Assembly: GCF_002584535.1 (NCBI RefSeq)
Contig: NZ_NUOT01000040.1
Location: 1 to 60,273 of the forward strand
Direction of reading: 5' to 3'
DNA length: 60,273 nucleotides
Origin: Bacillus cereus
GTDB taxonomy: Bacteria > Bacillota > Bacilli > Bacillales > Bacillaceae_G
The stretch's first letter is position 1. Each line of letters opens with the position of its first letter. Shown here in pieces: positions 1 to 11,579 of the stretch. The position numbers were made by a program, and so were the translations under genes. Below the pieces are notes generated by a model, which was not told the DNA's origin, made no database searches, and saw only the letters and a list, made by a program, of their open reading frames with translations.

Positions 1-122
1 TGACTCGTGCTTTTTTTGTATTACTATGTAATGAAACTGGGAAATTTATCTTGTTATATAAAATGTGAACTCAGTGATTAAAGAACTAAAATTTTGGCTA
101 GGATAGTGAAGAAGCAAAAGAG

Positions 123-150
123 TTGCAAATTTCTTTAATACGTATATAAT
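123..150 (+). promoter_or_regulatory. Sigma-A promoter of the ctsR operon
   Basis: A -35 hexamer TTGCAA (123-128) and a perfect -10 TATAAT (145-150) are separated by 16 bp, directly upstream of the CtsR operator and ctsR. The first 120 bases of the window are AT-rich and hold no gene that I can recognise. Confidence 0.7.
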
Positions 151-153
151 TAA

Positions 154-170
154 AGTCAAAGATAGTCAAA
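154..170 (+). promoter_or_regulatory. CtsR operator (heptad direct repeat)
   Basis: Two AGTCAAA heptads (154-160 and 164-170) are separated by the 3-bp spacer GAT. This matches the known CtsR box (RGTCAAA-NAN-RGTCAAA). A third partial GTCAA follows at 171-175. The position overlaps the expected transcription start just downstream of the -10 box, as expected for autorepression of ctsR-mcsA-mcsB-clpC. Confidence 0.88.
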
Positions 171-191
171 GTCAATAAAGGTGGCGGATAA

Positions 192-653
192 ATGAGAAAT
201 ATATCTGATATCATTGAGCAATATCTAAAGCAAGTTATTGACTTAAGCAATAATAATGTGATTGAGATTAAGAGAAATGAGATTGCGGACCGATTTGATT
301 GTGTCCCATCTCAAATTAATTATGTAATCAATACTCGCTTTACGTTAGAAAGAGGGTTTGTCGTTGAAAGTAAACGAGGCGGCGGTGGTTACATTCGCAT
401 TATCAAAGTCAAATTGCATGACGATGTAGACATTATTGATCAAATGCTTCATATGATTGAGCATAGCATTGCGCAGGGAAATGCGGAAAGTATCATCATA
501 CGATTAGTAGAAGAAGATATTGTGACAAATCGGGAAGCAAAACTTATGCTGAGCGTATTAGATCGATCCGTATTATTAATGGATTTGCCTTCGCGGGATC
601 AACTTAGGGCTCGAATATTATGCGCAATGTTGAGGACACTGAAATATAAATAA
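192..653 (+). CDS. ctsR: Transcriptional repressor CtsR of class III heat-shock genes
   Basis: Dimeric winged-helix repressor that binds heptad repeats in front of clp genes and is released on heat or protein stress. The 153-residue length is the family norm. The N-terminal helix-turn-helix is followed by the glycine-rich wing RGGGGYIRI (residues 62-70), the thermosensing tip known in CtsR. The ATG has the SD AAAGGTGG upstream. It is the first gene of the mcsA-mcsB-clpC operon and has its own operator at 154-170, so autoregulation is expected. In the known system McsB targets CtsR for inactivation or degradation. Confidence 0.96.
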   Translation: MRNISDIIEQYLKQVIDLSNNNVIEIKRNEIADRFDCVPSQINYVINTRFTLERGFVVESKRGGGGYIRIIKVKLHDDVDIIDQMLHMIEHSIAQGNAESIIIRLVEEDIVTNREAKLMLSVLDRSVLLMDLPSRDQLRARILCAMLRTLKYK

Positions 654-800
654 ATACAGCTTTTGTTAAAAATGTTTTTAGCGGTATATCATTTTATCGT
701 GAGGCTTTTTATAGGCGAGATTAAGTGAACAAAATAATCTAGTCACGTATAAAAAGTATCATGAAGTAGATTGTTCCTATTGTGAAGGTGGGGATATAAG
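654..800 (+). other. ctsR-mcsA spacer
   Basis: A 147-bp gap inside the operon with no ORF I can support. A loose promoter-like pair, TTGTTA (663-668) and TATATC (685-690) with 16 bp between, is visible but unproven. An SD (AAGGTGGGG) lies just before mcsA. Confidence 0.3.
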
Positions 801-1349
801 ATGACTTGTCAAAATTGCAATGTAAGACCAGCAGCTTTACATTATACAAAAGTAATAAACGGACAAAAGACGGAAGTTCATCTTTGTGAGCAATGTGCAG
901 AACAAAATGGCTATACGTCTTTCTTTCAATCACCACAACCTAGTTTTTCCTTTCATGACTTACTAGCTGGATTGCTACATGGAGAATCATCAATGTTTGA
1001 AAACCAAGAGGATAATTTTTTAGATACAAGGGTGTTACGGTGTTCAACTTGCAATATGACATATGAACAGTTTGCAAAAGTGGGACGCTTTGGATGCGCT
1101 TCGTGTTATGAGACATTTAAGGAACAACTAAAGCCCATGTTGAAGCGGCTTCATGGTGGTTATACACAACATTGTGGGAAAATTCCAGAGCGTATGGGAG
1201 GAAATATTCATCTAAAGAAAGAATTAGATGAACTAAAATTAAAATTAAAGCAATGTGTACAGAAAGAAGAATTTGAGGAAGCAGCTCAAATTCGTGATCA
1301 AATTCGAAGTATTATAAATCAACTTAGTGGACATAGAAAGGGGGAATAA
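801..1349 (+). CDS. mcsA: McsA, zinc-finger activator of the McsB arginine kinase
   Basis: Cytosolic adaptor that activates McsB and helps deliver substrates to ClpC. Four CXXC motifs are visible (CQNC, CEQC, CSTC, CASC), forming two zinc-binding modules in the first ~110 residues. They are followed by a C-terminal UVR-type coiled segment (about residues 140-178, ending in [13 protein letters not shown]), the same kind of motif as in the middle of ClpC and in UvrB. At 182 residues it is full length. It lies 4 bp upstream of mcsB, consistent with the obligate partnership. Confidence 0.95.
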   Translation: MTCQNCNVRPAALHYTKVINGQKTEVHLCEQCAEQNGYTSFFQSPQPSFSFHDLLAGLLHGESSMFENQEDNFLDTRVLRCSTCNMTYEQFAKVGRFGCASCYETFKEQLKPMLKRLHGGYTQHCGKIPERMGGNIHLKKELDELKLKLKQCVQKEEFEEAAQIRDQIRSIINQLSGHRKGE

Positions 1350-1353
1350 TTCT

Positions 1354-2418
1354 ATGTCACTAGATCGTATTATGAATGAAGCAATTAGTCCATGGATGAA
1401 GGGAGATGGCCCTGATTCTGATATTGTTTTAAGTAGTCGCATTCGCTTGGCTCGTAATTTAAAAGATTATCATTTCCCTACTATGCAGACAAACGAAGAA
1501 GCTAAGCAGATTACTAATTTATTTCAAAAGAAACTGGCAAATCGGAAAGTGAAATCTTTTGGGAGTTTTGAACTGTTAAAGATGAACGAACTAAATCCAC
1601 TTCAGCGAAGAGTTTTAGTAGAAAAACATTTAATCAGTCCTAATCTTGCTGGAACAGAATTTGGTGCTTGTTTACTATCAGAAGATGAACATATAAGTGT
1701 GATGCTTAATGAAGAAGATCATGTGCGAATTCAATGTTTGCTCTCAGGATTGCAATTATCAGAGGCGCTACAATGCGCAAACAAAATGGATAATTGGATT
1801 GAAGAAGCAGTTGAATATGCTTTTGATGAAGCGCTTGGCTATATGACAAGTTGCCCCACAAATGTTGGAACGGGGTTACGGGCTTCGGTGATGATACATT
1901 TACCAGCACTTGTTTTGACGAAACGAATGAGTCGTATTATACAAGCAATTCAACAATTGGGTTTAGTCGTAAGAGGAATATACGGTGAAGGTAGCGAAGC
2001 CTTAGGTAATATATTTCAAATTTCTAATCAAATGACATTAGGAAAATCAGAAGAAGATATTCTAGCAGACTTAGAGAGTGTCGTTCATCAGCTTATACAA
2101 CAAGAAAGAGTAGCTCGAGAATTGATTATGAAAAATTCAAGTATTGAACTTGAAGACCGAGTATATCGTTCTTACGGTATACTGGCCAATAGTCGATTAA
2201 TTCAATCGGCAGAGGCGGCTACTTGTCTGTCAGATATGCGGCTAGGCATTGATCTTGGTTATATAAAAAATATATCAAGAAATATTTTAACCGAGTTGAT
2301 GGTACTAACTCAGCCTGGAATTTTACAGCAATACGCGGGTGGCCCTTTGAGTCCAGAAGAAAGGGATTATCGAAGAGCAACATTAATACGTGAACGACTA
2401 CGAATTGAACAAAATTGA
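1354..2418 (+). CDS. mcsB: Protein arginine kinase McsB
   Basis: Phosphorylates arginine residues of CtsR and of damaged proteins, marking them for ClpCP. It has the phosphagen-kinase fold: the [10 protein letters not shown] motif near the N terminus and the catalytic-loop segment [14 protein letters not shown] around residues 165-180, with the conserved cysteine. The ATG at 1354 is chosen over an in-frame upstream ATG at 1327 because the SD GGGGGAA (about 1340-1346) is correctly spaced and the family begins near MSLDRIM. This gives 354 residues. ClpC follows 22 bp later. Confidence 0.94.
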   Translation: MSLDRIMNEAISPWMKGDGPDSDIVLSSRIRLARNLKDYHFPTMQTNEEAKQITNLFQKKLANRKVKSFGSFELLKMNELNPLQRRVLVEKHLISPNLAGTEFGACLLSEDEHISVMLNEEDHVRIQCLLSGLQLSEALQCANKMDNWIEEAVEYAFDEALGYMTSCPTNVGTGLRASVMIHLPALVLTKRMSRIIQAIQQLGLVVRGIYGEGSEALGNIFQISNQMTLGKSEEDILADLESVVHQLIQQERVARELIMKNSSIELEDRVYRSYGILANSRLIQSAEAATCLSDMRLGIDLGYIKNISRNILTELMVLTQPGILQQYAGGPLSPEERDYRRATLIRERLRIEQN

Positions 2419-2440
2419 GCGCAAGTAGGAGGCGATTTCT

Positions 2441-4876
2441 ATGATGTTTGGAAGATTTACAGAACGAGCACAGAAAGTATTAGCTTTATCTCAAGAAGAG
2501 GCAATTCGCATTGGGCATAATAATATTGGAACAGAACATATTTTACTTGGGCTTGTACGCGAAGGTGAAGGAATTGCAGCTAAAGCGTTAATCGCCCTTG
2601 GATTAAGCCCAGAGAAGGTACAAAAAGAGGTAGAGGCATTGATTGGTCGTGGAACAGAGATGTCTCAAACGGTTCATTATACACCGCGTGCAAAAAAAGT
2701 AATTGAATTATCAATGGATGAGGCACGTAAACTTGGTCATTCTTATGTCGGAACAGAACATATTTTATTAGGATTGATTCGTGAAGGTGAAGGCGTTGCG
2801 GCGCGAGTATTAAATAACTTAGGCGTAAGTTTAAATAAAGCAAGACAGCAAGTATTACAGCTCCTTGGAAGCAATGAAGCTACATCAGGTCATCAAGGTG
2901 GTGCATCAGCAAATGCAAATACACCAACGCTTGATAGTCTAGCACGTGATTTAACGGTTGTGGCACGTGAAGGGCGCCTAGATCCTGTTATTGGCCGTAG
3001 TAAAGAGATTCAACGTGTTATTGAAGTACTGAGCCGCAGAACTAAGAATAACCCAGTATTGATCGGAGAACCTGGGGTAGGTAAAACGGCAATAGCTGAG
3101 GGCCTAGCACAGCAAATTGTAAATAATGAAGTTCCAGAAACATTACGTGATAAGCGTGTTATGACGTTAGATATGGGTACAGTTGTTGCTGGTACGAAGT
3201 ATCGTGGTGAATTTGAAGACCGCTTAAAGAAAGTGATGGATGAAATTCGACAAGCGGGTAATATTATCTTGTTTATTGACGAACTTCATACATTAATTGG
3301 TGCAGGTGGTGCAGAAGGTGCGATTGACGCATCCAATATTTTAAAACCATCATTAGCACGTGGTGAATTGCAATGCATTGGAGCGACAACGTTAGATGAG
3401 TATCGTAAATACATTGAAAAAGATGCAGCGCTAGAAAGACGTTTCCAACCAATTCATGTTGATGAACCGAGCTTAGAAGAATCGATTCAAATTTTAAAAG
3501 GATTACGTGACCGTTACGAAGCGCATCATCGTGTTTCCATTACGGATGATGCAATTGATGCATCTGTAAAACTTTCAGATCGTTATATTACAGATCGCTT
3601 TTTGCCTGATAAAGCAATTGACTTAATCGATGAAGCAGCTTCAAAAGTACGCTTACGTTCTTATACAACACCACCAAATTTAAAAGAACTTGAAGTGAAG
3701 CTTGAAGAAATTCGAAAAGAAAAAGATGCGGCTGTACAGAGCCAAGAGTTTGAAAAGGCAGCTTCTTTACGCGATATGGAACAACGTTTACGTGAAAAGT
3801 TAGAAGATACAAAACGTCATTGGAAAGAGCAGCAAGGAAAAGAAAACTCTGAAGTAACAGTAGAGGATATTGCAAATGTTGTTTCTACGTGGACGCGTAT
3901 TCCAGTTTCTAAACTTGCACAAACAGAAACAAACAAATTATTGAATCTAGAATCCATTTTACATGACCGTGTAATTGGTCAAGATGAAGCTGTTGTTGCG
4001 GTAGCGAAAGCAGTGCGCCGTGCACGAGCAGGTTTAAAAGATCCAAAACGTCCAATTGGTTCATTTATTTTCTTAGGACCTACTGGGGTAGGTAAAACCG
4101 AATTAGCAAGAGCGCTGGCGGAATCCATGTTTGGTGATGAAGATGCGATGATTCGGATTGATATGTCTGAGTACATGGAGAAACATTCTACTTCTCGCTT
4201 AGTTGGATCTCCTCCAGGGTATGTTGGGTACGAAGAGGGCGGTCAATTGACGGAAAAAGTTCGTCGTAAACCATATTCCGTCGTTCTATTAGATGAAGTA
4301 GAGAAGGCACATCCAGATGTATTTAACATCTTACTGCAGGTGTTAGAAGATGGCCGTTTAACAGATTCTAAAGGACGCACAGTGGATTTCCGTAATACAA
4401 TTGTTATTATGACTTCTAACGTTGGTGCTGAGGCATTAAAACGTAATAAACATCTTGGTTTTAACGTACAAGATGAGAGCCGTGATTATTCGGATATGAA
4501 GGGTAAAGTAATGGATGAATTGAAAAAAGCATTTCGTCCAGAATTCTTAAACCGTATCGATGAAATCATTGTGTTCCATATGCTTGAGAAAAAACATATT
4601 CAGGAAATTGTAACGCTCATGGTGAATCAATTAGTGAGCCGTTTAAAAGAACAAGAAATTGAATTAGAGTTAACAAGCGCAGCGATTGAAGCGATTGCTG
4701 ATCAAGGATTTGATCGTGAGTATGGTGCTCGGCCACTACGCCGAGCAATTCAAAAACATGTGGAAGATCGATTATCAGAAGAGCTTCTAAAAGGAGCAAT
4801 TGAGAAAGGTCAAAAAGTTGTCTTCGATGCTGAAGGAGAATCATTTGTCATTCGTAGTGCAGAAAAGGTAAAATAA
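2441..4876 (+). CDS. clpC: ClpC, AAA+ unfoldase subunit of the ClpCP protease
   Basis: ATP-driven unfoldase that feeds substrates, including arginine-phosphorylated proteins, to ClpP. Layout: two ClpN repeats (about 1-145), D1 AAA+ with Walker A GEPGVGKT (about 209-216), a UVR-bearing middle domain, and D2 AAA+ with GPTGVGKT (about 546-553). The ClpP-docking loop is probably the LGF in the segment after the D2 Walker motifs. The 811 residues match the family. The SD GTAGGAGG precedes an ATGATG start. It ends the operon, with a strong terminator 14 bp downstream. Confidence 0.97.
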   Translation: MMFGRFTERAQKVLALSQEEAIRIGHNNIGTEHILLGLVREGEGIAAKALIALGLSPEKVQKEVEALIGRGTEMSQTVHYTPRAKKVIELSMDEARKLGHSYVGTEHILLGLIREGEGVAARVLNNLGVSLNKARQQVLQLLGSNEATSGHQGGASANANTPTLDSLARDLTVVAREGRLDPVIGRSKEIQRVIEVLSRRTKNNPVLIGEPGVGKTAIAEGLAQQIVNNEVPETLRDKRVMTLDMGTVVAGTKYRGEFEDRLKKVMDEIRQAGNIILFIDELHTLIGAGGAEGAIDASNILKPSLARGELQCIGATTLDEYRKYIEKDAALERRFQPIHVDEPSLEESIQILKGLRDRYEAHHRVSITDDAIDASVKLSDRYITDRFLPDKAIDLIDEAASKVRLRSYTTPPNLKELEVKLEEIRKEKDAAVQSQEFEKAASLRDMEQRLREKLEDTKRHWKEQQGKENSEVTVEDIANVVSTWTRIPVSKLAQTETNKLLNLESILHDRVIGQDEAVVAVAKAVRRARAGLKDPKRPIGSFIFLGPTGVGKTELARALAESMFGDEDAMIRIDMSEYMEKHSTSRLVGSPPGYVGYEEGGQLTEKVRRKPYSVVLLDEVEKAHPDVFNILLQVLEDGRLTDSKGRTVDFRNTIVIMTSNVGAEALKRNKHLGFNVQDESRDYSDMKGKVMDELKKAFRPEFLNRIDEIIVFHMLEKKHIQEIVTLMVNQLVSRLKEQEIELELTSAAIEAIADQGFDREYGARPLRRAIQKHVEDRLSEELLKGAIEKGQKVVFDAEGESFVIRSAEKVK

Positions 4877-4890
4877 GTATAGACAAACGA

Positions 4891-4920
4891 AGAGGGCTAA
4901 ATAATAGCCCTCTTTCTTGT
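4891..4920 (+). terminator. Rho-independent terminator after clpC
   Basis: AGAGGGCTA and TAGCCCTCT form a 9-bp perfect stem with a 5-nt loop, followed by TTTCTTGT. It separates the clpC operon from radA. Confidence 0.88.
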
Positions 4921-4971
4921 ACAAGAAGGATATATGTTTACATATGAAAGTGAAGTGAAGTAAAAAACAAG

Positions 4972-6348
4972 ATGGCTAAAAAGAAAACGAAATTTATATG
5001 TCAAGAATGTGGTTATCAGTCACCAAAATATATGGGGAAGTGTCCTGGATGTGGGCAATGGAATACGCTTGTTGAAGAGATGGAACAAGTTGTATCCTCC
5101 CGTCGTATCAACTATGCAAATGCGATTCAAACGGAAGTAACGAAGCCAAGGCGTCTTACAGAGGTAGAAACAAAGTCAGAGGCACGCATTGAAACGAAAT
5201 TTCAAGAATTTAATCGTGTGCTCGGTGGAGGAATTGTTGATGGTTCTCTCGTACTTATTGGAGGAGACCCTGGAATTGGGAAATCAACTTTATTACTACA
5301 AATATCATCGCAATTAGCAGATTCTGCGTATGATGTATTGTATATATCTGGTGAAGAATCAGCAAAACAAATTAAACTTCGTGCAGACCGTCTACATGTA
5401 AATGGAAATAACTTATTTGTTGTTTCAGAAACAGATTTACAGAGAATTGCAGCACATATCGACGAAATGAATCCTTCCTTTGTTGTCATTGATTCCATTC
5501 AAACTATTTATTTACCAGAAGTAACTTCAGCGCCAGGAAGTGTTTCACAAGTACGTGAATGTACAGCAGAACTGATGAAACTTGCAAAAACGAAAGGAAT
5601 CCCGATTTTTATCGTAGGGCATGTGACCAAAGAAGGCGCGATTGCAGGACCACGTATGTTAGAACATATGGTGGATGCGGTTCTTTATTTTGAAGGAGAC
5701 CGTCATCACACATATCGTATATTGCGGGCGGTTAAAAATCGTTTTGGTTCTACAAATGAGATGGGTATATTTGAAATGAAGGAATTAGGTCTTGCAGAAG
5801 TATTAAATCCTTCAGAAATTTTTCTAGAAGAAAGACCAGTTGGAGTTGCTGGTTCTACAGTTGTTGCTTCCATGGAAGGGACAAGGCCAGTTTTAGTAGA
5901 AATACAAGCATTAATTTCTCCTACTAGTTTTGGAAATCCAAGAAGAATGGCTACAGGGATTGATCATAATCGTGTATCGCTTATTATGGCGGTACTAGAA
6001 AAAAGAGTAGGTTTATTATTACAAAACCAAGATGCGTATTTAAAGGTTGCTGGAGGGTTGAGATTGGATGAACCAGCAATTGATTTGGCGGTCGCTTTAA
6101 GTATTGCATCGAGTTTTCGAGATAAGTCAACTGCACCAACCGATGCGGTAATAGGAGAAGTTGGGTTAACTGGCGAAATAAGAAGGGTATCGAGAATTGA
6201 ACAACGAGTACAAGAAGCGGCTAAACTAGGGTTTCAACGTGCCATTATCCCACGAAAAAATTTAGGGGGTTGGACAATTCCGGATGGGATTGAAGTAGTT
6301 GGTGTTTCTAATTTAGGAGAGGCGCTTCGTTTGACATTAGGAGGCTAG
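4972..6348 (+). CDS. radA: DNA repair protein RadA (Sms)
   Basis: RecA-like ATPase that drives branch migration in recombinational repair and transformation. The N-terminal zinc finger has CQECG and CPGCG (about residues 10-27). The Walker A is [10 protein letters not shown], followed by the RadA-specific KNRFG motif and a Lon-protease-like C-terminal domain. At 458 residues it is full length. The SD is weak (a GTGAAG repeat about 20 bp upstream), but the start matches the family. The next gene, disA, begins 3 bp after its stop, and RadA is known to restrain DisA in B. subtilis. Confidence 0.96.
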   Translation: MAKKKTKFICQECGYQSPKYMGKCPGCGQWNTLVEEMEQVVSSRRINYANAIQTEVTKPRRLTEVETKSEARIETKFQEFNRVLGGGIVDGSLVLIGGDPGIGKSTLLLQISSQLADSAYDVLYISGEESAKQIKLRADRLHVNGNNLFVVSETDLQRIAAHIDEMNPSFVVIDSIQTIYLPEVTSAPGSVSQVRECTAELMKLAKTKGIPIFIVGHVTKEGAIAGPRMLEHMVDAVLYFEGDRHHTYRILRAVKNRFGSTNEMGIFEMKELGLAEVLNPSEIFLEERPVGVAGSTVVASMEGTRPVLVEIQALISPTSFGNPRRMATGIDHNRVSLIMAVLEKRVGLLLQNQDAYLKVAGGLRLDEPAIDLAVALSIASSFRDKSTAPTDAVIGEVGLTGEIRRVSRIEQRVQEAAKLGFQRAIIPRKNLGGWTIPDGIEVVGVSNLGEALRLTLGG

Positions 6349-6351
6349 GCT

Positions 6352-7428
6352 ATGGAAGAAAACAAGCAACGTGTCAAAAAAAGTATGATTAATATTTTAC
6401 AGCTTGTTGCACCAGGGACACCTTTGCGAGAAGGTATTGATAATGTACTTCGCGCGCAAACAGGTGGTTTAATTGTCCTTGGATATAATGATCAGATTAA
6501 AAGCATTGTTGATGGAGGATTTCACATTAATTGTGCATTCTCTCCCGCTAGTTTATACGAATTAGCAAAAATGGATGGAGCTCTTATTTTAAATGAGACA
6601 GGAAGTAAAATTTTGATTGCAAATGCACAACTGGTTCCCGAGTCATCTATTGATTCTATTGAAACAGGGATGCGCCATCGTACAGCAGAGCGCGTAGCGA
6701 AGCAAACAGGAAGTCTTGTAGTTGCTATTTCACAAAGACGTAACGTAATTACGCTATATCAGGGAAGTTTACGTTATACATTAAAAGATATAGGTGTTAT
6801 TTTAACAAAGGCAAATCAGGCTATTCAAACTTTAGAAAAATATAAGGCAGTATGGAATGATGGTATTACGAACTTGGGTATTCTAGAATTTGAGGAAGTT
6901 GTTACAATGTCTGAAGTAGTCCATGTCCTACATAGCGTTGAGATGGTACTCCGTATTAAGAATGAAATTCTAAGTTATATTCATGAATTAGGAACAGAAG
7001 GCAGACTTATTCGTTTGCAGCTTACGGAGCTATTGGCAGATTTAGAAGCAGAAGCAGCACTATTAATTAAAGACTATTATCAAGAAAAGACGCAGGATCA
7101 CTATCAAATTTTAAAAAAATTACAGGAACTTGCAAACGCGCAGCTTTTAGAAGATAGTGATTTAGTGAAATTACTTGGTTACCCGGGGCAAATGAGTTTA
7201 GAGGAAAGTGTTACACCGAGAGGATATAGGATTACAAGTAAAATTTCTAGGGTACCACCTCTTATTATTGAAAACTTGATCAATCGATTTAAAACATTGC
7301 AAGGTGTTTGTCGTGCGAGTATTAATGAGTTAGATGATGTAGAAGGAATTGGAGAAGTTCGGGCGAAAAAAATACGAGAAGGTTTAAAACGAATACAAGA
7401 GCATTTGTATATGAGTAGACACAATTAA
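6352..7428 (+). CDS. disA: DNA integrity scanning protein DisA (diadenylate cyclase)
   Basis: Octameric enzyme that makes c-di-AMP from two ATP, scans DNA, and pauses on branched structures. The DAC domain carries the catalytic DGA (residues 75-77) and RHR (108-110) motifs. A helical spine and a C-terminal helix-hairpin-helix DNA-binding domain ([16 protein letters not shown]) follow. Its 358 residues are typical. It is translationally close to radA (3-bp gap, SD inside the radA end), so the pair are probably co-expressed. Confidence 0.96.
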   Translation: MEENKQRVKKSMINILQLVAPGTPLREGIDNVLRAQTGGLIVLGYNDQIKSIVDGGFHINCAFSPASLYELAKMDGALILNETGSKILIANAQLVPESSIDSIETGMRHRTAERVAKQTGSLVVAISQRRNVITLYQGSLRYTLKDIGVILTKANQAIQTLEKYKAVWNDGITNLGILEFEEVVTMSEVVHVLHSVEMVLRIKNEILSYIHELGTEGRLIRLQLTELLADLEAEAALLIKDYYQEKTQDHYQILKKLQELANAQLLEDSDLVKLLGYPGQMSLEESVTPRGYRITSKISRVPPLIIENLINRFKTLQGVCRASINELDDVEGIGEVRAKKIREGLKRIQEHLYMSRHN

Positions 7429-7588
7429 GAATATTACATTGATTTCATAATATAACGACACTAACACATTTTTGGTATATGATATGTTATATTGGTAAAT
7501 AAAACAATTTATGAAAAGACACGTCCGCTTTTGCATTCGGCGTTTTGATTAGCAAAACAATGGTTAATAATGAGTAGGAGGTGGTTGG

Positions 7589-8707
7589 ATGTTAAGACGG
7601 ATCGTACAGCTCTTCTTTTTAGTAATTGGAGGGGCGCTCGGGATTTATTTAATCCCGAAAGTTATTAATGTATTGGACATTGGTGCAGTACCTTTGCTTG
7701 AAGGTTCATATGTTCGTGCAATTATTGGTGCAATTATTTTATTTTTAACAACATTTTGGCTCGTAGATTATATTGTTCAGCTTATTAAACATATTGAAGA
7801 AGCCCTTGTAAAGGCGCCTGTAACAGATGTTTTATTTGGTACGCTTGGATTAATTTCGGGTCTTATTGTTGCATATTTAATTTTGATACCAATTCGGGAA
7901 TTTACAATCCCGGTCATTAGCACTGTATTACAAATCTTCTTTACACTTTTACTTGGTTACTTAGGATTCCAAGTAGGATTTAAAAAGAGAAATGAATTGT
8001 TAGGGTTATTTACATTACCACAGCGCGGTGGTAAGAAGAAAAATAACAATAGTGGGAATGAAGAGGCTGAAGCAGAAACAGGAGTCGAAGAATCTTCTTC
8101 TCATTGGAAAATTCTTGATACAAGTGTAATTATCGATGGACGTATTGCGGATATTTGTCAAACAAAGTTTCTAGAAGGAACAATTGTGATTCCTCAATTT
8201 GTATTAGAAGAGTTACAACATATTGCCGATTCTTCTGATGCATTAAAGCGTAATCGAGGACGTAGAGGATTAGATATCTTAAATCGTATTCAAAAAGAGA
8301 TGCCAATTCCAGTAGAGATTTATGAAGGTGATTTCGAAGACATTCAAGAAGTGGATAGCAAACTTGTGAAATTAGCGAAGATAACTGGTGGTACTGTTGT
8401 CACAAATGATTTTAATTTAAATAAAGTTTCTGAACTACAAGGAGTAACCGTTCTGAACATTAATGATTTAGCAAATGCAATCAAACCGGTTGTACTTCCA
8501 GGTGAAGAACTAAGCGTTTATGTTGTTAAAGATGGAAAAGAACAAAATCAAGGTGTTGCTTATTTAGATGATGGTACAATGATTGTAGTAGAAGATGGAC
8601 GAGAATATGTTGGTTCACAACTTGATGTACTCGTTACGAGTGTACTACAAACATCTGCTGGTCGAATGATTTTTGCAAAGCGTAAGTTATTAGAAAAAGC
8701 ATTATAA
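7589..8707 (+). CDS. yacL: YacL, membrane PIN/TRAM-domain protein
   Basis: Four hydrophobic segments in the first ~130 residues anchor the protein. A PIN nuclease-like domain follows ([14 protein letters not shown], with conserved acidic residues including TNDFNLNK), then a TRAM domain at the C terminus (about 310-370), probably binding RNA. The family is widespread in Firmicutes and Actinobacteria. A nuclease function is inferred from the PIN fold, and no substrate can be named. The SD AGGAGGTGG precedes the ATG. The 160-bp gap after disA implies a separate promoter, but I see no convincing one. Confidence 0.85.
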   Translation: MLRRIVQLFFLVIGGALGIYLIPKVINVLDIGAVPLLEGSYVRAIIGAIILFLTTFWLVDYIVQLIKHIEEALVKAPVTDVLFGTLGLISGLIVAYLILIPIREFTIPVISTVLQIFFTLLLGYLGFQVGFKKRNELLGLFTLPQRGGKKKNNNSGNEEAEAETGVEESSSHWKILDTSVIIDGRIADICQTKFLEGTIVIPQFVLEELQHIADSSDALKRNRGRRGLDILNRIQKEMPIPVEIYEGDFEDIQEVDSKLVKLAKITGGTVVTNDFNLNKVSELQGVTVLNINDLANAIKPVVLPGEELSVYVVKDGKEQNQGVAYLDDGTMIVVEDGREYVGSQLDVLVTSVLQTSAGRMIFAKRKLLEKAL

Positions 8708-8723
8708 GTAGAGGATTATTAGC

Positions 8724-9407
8724 ATGTATACATTAATTATTCCGGCTGCGGGCCAAGGAAAGCGAATGGGTGCTGGTAAAAATAAATTATTTTTGCTTAT
8801 TAATGAAGTGCCTATTATTGTGCATACATTACGTGCCTTTGAAAAAGATGAGGCATGTAAAAATATTATTATGGCAATTAATAAAGAAGAACGCCCTTAT
8901 TTTGAAGAGCTAATGCAGAGATATCCGATTCAGAAACGCGTACAGTTTATTCAAGGCGGGGCTGAAAGACAAGATAGTGTGTATAATGCACTTCAATATG
9001 TAGAAGAGGTCAAATATGTTCTTGTTCATGATGGAGCACGTCCGTTTGTAACAGAACAAATGATTCATGATGTATTGACTGAGGCAAAAGAGAAAGGTGC
9101 TTCCATTTGTGCAGTGCCTGTTAAGGATACAGTAAAGAGAGTAGAACAAGATAGCGTTGTTGAAACGGTTGACCGTTCTCAGCTTAGAGCAGTTCAAACA
9201 CCACAAGGATTTGCTGTTCCACTTTTACTAGAAGCGCATCAAAGTGCAAAGCAAGGATGTTTTCTTGGTACCGACGATGCAAGTCTTGTAGAACGCATAG
9301 GAAAAGAAGTAGGCGTAGTAGAGGGGAGTTATTACAATATTAAAGTGACAACTCCAGAAGATTTATTAATTGCTGAAAGTTTCTTGCGTGTTCAGAAGGA
9401 ACGATAG
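8724..9407 (+). CDS. ispD: IspD, 2-C-methyl-D-erythritol 4-phosphate cytidylyltransferase
   Basis: Third step of the MEP isoprenoid pathway: CTP plus methylerythritol phosphate gives CDP-ME. The nucleotidyltransferase signature [10 protein letters not shown] with downstream K is at residues 8-20. HDGARPF and the VKDTVK region are also present. At 227 residues it is full length. It lies 16 bp after yacL and is followed by a terminator. ispF, two steps later in the same pathway, is the next gene. Confidence 0.96.
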   Translation: MYTLIIPAAGQGKRMGAGKNKLFLLINEVPIIVHTLRAFEKDEACKNIIMAINKEERPYFEELMQRYPIQKRVQFIQGGAERQDSVYNALQYVEEVKYVLVHDGARPFVTEQMIHDVLTEAKEKGASICAVPVKDTVKRVEQDSVVETVDRSQLRAVQTPQGFAVPLLLEAHQSAKQGCFLGTDDASLVERIGKEVGVVEGSYYNIKVTTPEDLLIAESFLRVQKER

Positions 9408-9422
9408 TGATGGTATAATATT

Positions 9423-9455
9423 AAGAAAAGCTCGGTAGCTACCGGGCTTTTCTTA
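9423..9455 (+). terminator. Terminator between ispD and ispF
   Basis: AAGAAAAGC and GCTTTTCTT enclose CGGTA/TACCG, forming a long hairpin whose A/T flanks allow action on both strands. It lies 16 bp after the ispD stop. Confidence 0.85.
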
Positions 9456-9513
9456 ATAGATTCATCGACATATGGTCATGAATTTCAGTAGTTTAGTTTG
9501 AGGAGGATGTAAA

Positions 9514-9990
9514 ATGTTTCGAATTGGACAAGGCTTTGATGTACACGAATTTGCAGAAGGTAGACCGTTAATTATCGGTGGAATTACGATTCCTCATGAA
9601 AAAGGATTATTAGGTCACTCAGATGCAGATGTACTTTTACATACAATTGCTGATGCATGTTTAGGAGCAATTGCTGCAGGTGATATTGGGAAACATTTCC
9701 CAGATACAGATCCTGCTTTTAAAGATGCAGATTCAGCTGTGTTATTGCAAAAGGTTTGGGAGTTTGTGCGTGAGCAAGGGTATGAATTAGGTAATTTAGA
9801 TTGTACAATTATCGCTCAGAAGCCAAAAATGGCACCATATATTGAAAGTATGCGGAAGCGTATTAGTGAATTGTTAGAAACTTCTATAGACAATGTTAAT
9901 GTGAAGGCGACAACAACTGAAAAATTAGGATTCACAGGAAGAGAAGAAGGGATTGCTTCTCAAGCAGTTGTACTATTACAGAAAAAATAG
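9514..9990 (+). CDS. ispF: IspF, 2-C-methyl-D-erythritol 2,4-cyclodiphosphate synthase
   Basis: Trimeric metal enzyme that cyclises CDP-ME 2-phosphate and releases CMP in the MEP pathway. The zinc ligands DVH (residues 9-11) and the [10 protein letters not shown] motif (about 34-43) are intact, as is the C-terminal [13 protein letters not shown] signature. At 158 residues it is full length. The SD GAGGAGG precedes the ATG. A terminator upstream separates it from ispD. Confidence 0.97.
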   Translation: MFRIGQGFDVHEFAEGRPLIIGGITIPHEKGLLGHSDADVLLHTIADACLGAIAAGDIGKHFPDTDPAFKDADSAVLLQKVWEFVREQGYELGNLDCTIIAQKPKMAPYIESMRKRISELLETSIDNVNVKATTTEKLGFTGREEGIASQAVVLLQKK

Positions 9991-10079
9991 TTGTTTTTAA
10001 TTCGTAAGATGGATAATCATATTTTTTTGGTGTACAATTATAGAATGTGTTGACATTAGGAATGGAAGGTGTACCAATT

Positions 10080-11537
10080 ATGGAAAAGCAAGTGAGAGTG
10101 CGCTATGCGCCAAGTCCAACAGGACACTTACATATCGGAAATGCGCGTACGGCATTATTTAATTATTTATTTGCTCGTCATCAAGATGGCAAGTTTATCA
10201 TTCGTATTGAGGATACTGATGTAAAACGTAATGTTGCTGGCGGTGAAGAAAGCCAATTAAAATACTTGAAATGGCTCGGTATGGACTGGGATGAAGGTGT
10301 TGATGTTGGTGGTGAATATGGACCATATCGTCAAACAGAACGTTTAGATATTTATAAAAAGTTATATGAAGATTTACTAGAGCGTGGTTTGGCTTATAAA
10401 TGCTATATGACAGAAGAAGAATTGGAAGCAGAGCGTGAAGGACAAATTGCTCGTGGTGAAACACCTCGTTATGCAGGTAATCACCGTGATTTAACAGAAG
10501 AACAAATTAAACAATTTGAAGCAGAAGGTCGTATTCCAAGTATTCGTTTCCGTGTACCAGCTGACCGCGACTACACATTTAAGGATATCGTAAAAGATGA
10601 AGTTGCTTTCCACTCAAATGACTTTGGTGATTTCGTTATCGTGAAAAAAGATGGAATTCCAACTTATAATTTTGCGGTAGCAGTAGACGATCATTTAATG
10701 GAGATTACACACGTACTTCGTGGTGATGACCATATTTCTAACACACCAAAGCAAATGATGATCTATGAAGCTTTCGGTTGGGATGTCCCTCAGTTCGGTC
10801 ATATGACTTTAATTGTAAATGAAAGTCGTAAAAAGTTAAGTAAACGCGATGAATCTATTATTCAATTTATTGAGCAATATAAAGAGCTGGGATATCTTCC
10901 AGAAGCAATCTTTAACTTTATCGCATTGTTAGGTTGGTCACCAGTTGGTGAAGAGGAAATCTTCTCTAAAGATGAATTTATTGAAATGTTTGATGCAGCT
11001 CGTTTATCAAAATCACCTGCATTATTTGATTCTCAGAAACTAAAATGGATGAACAACCAGTACATGAAAAAGCAAGATTTAGATACTGTTGTTGCATTAA
11101 GTTTACCTCATTTAGTAAAAGCTGGTCGCGTAAGTGAAAACTTAAGTGAGCAAGAGCAAGCTTGGATTCGTGATGTAATTGCTTTATATCATGAGCAAAT
11201 GAGTTTTGGTGCTGAAATTGTAGAGCTGTCTGAGATGTTCTTTAAAGATCATGTAGATTATGAGGAAGAAGGACAAGAAGTGTTGAAAGGCGAACAAGTG
11301 CCTGAAGTACTTCGTGCTTTCGCTGCGGAATTAGAAGCTTTAGATGAAATGGAGCCAGCGGCGATTAAGAAGGCTATTAAAGCGGTCCAAAAAGAAACAG
11401 GACATAAAGGTAAAAACTTATTTATGCCAATTCGTGTTGCGACTACTGGTCAAACACATGGTCCAGAACTTCCAAATGCAATTGCACTTCTTGGGAAAGA
11501 AAAAGTTTTAAACCGTATTCTTAAAGTAATTGGTTAA
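10080..11537 (+). CDS. gltX: Glutamyl-tRNA synthetase
   Basis: Class I synthetase charging tRNA-Glu. In Firmicutes it also misacylates tRNA-Gln for later amidation. HLHIGN (about residues 16-21) and the KLSKR loop (about 252-256) are the two ATP-binding signatures. The ATG at 10080 is chosen over an in-frame start at 10047 because the SD GGAAGGTG (10064-10071) sits 8 bp upstream and homologues begin near [13 protein letters not shown]. This gives 485 residues. A T-box-controlled cys operon follows. Confidence 0.96.
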   Translation: MEKQVRVRYAPSPTGHLHIGNARTALFNYLFARHQDGKFIIRIEDTDVKRNVAGGEESQLKYLKWLGMDWDEGVDVGGEYGPYRQTERLDIYKKLYEDLLERGLAYKCYMTEEELEAEREGQIARGETPRYAGNHRDLTEEQIKQFEAEGRIPSIRFRVPADRDYTFKDIVKDEVAFHSNDFGDFVIVKKDGIPTYNFAVAVDDHLMEITHVLRGDDHISNTPKQMMIYEAFGWDVPQFGHMTLIVNESRKKLSKRDESIIQFIEQYKELGYLPEAIFNFIALLGWSPVGEEEIFSKDEFIEMFDAARLSKSPALFDSQKLKWMNNQYMKKQDLDTVVALSLPHLVKAGRVSENLSEQEQAWIRDVIALYHEQMSFGAEIVELSEMFFKDHVDYEEEGQEVLKGEQVPEVLRAFAAELEALDEMEPAAIKKAIKAVQKETGHKGKNLFMPIRVATTGQTHGPELPNAIALLGKEKVLNRILKVIG

Positions 11538-11562
11538 CATTTGACGAATTTAGAAATATAAT
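11534..11562 (+). promoter_or_regulatory. Promoter of the cysE-cysS T-box transcript
   Basis: TTAACA (11534-11539), a 17-bp spacer and TATAAT (11557-11562) overlap the end of gltX and lie just before the T-box leader. Confidence 0.65.
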
Positions 11563-11579
11563 AAGAATACATTAAAACC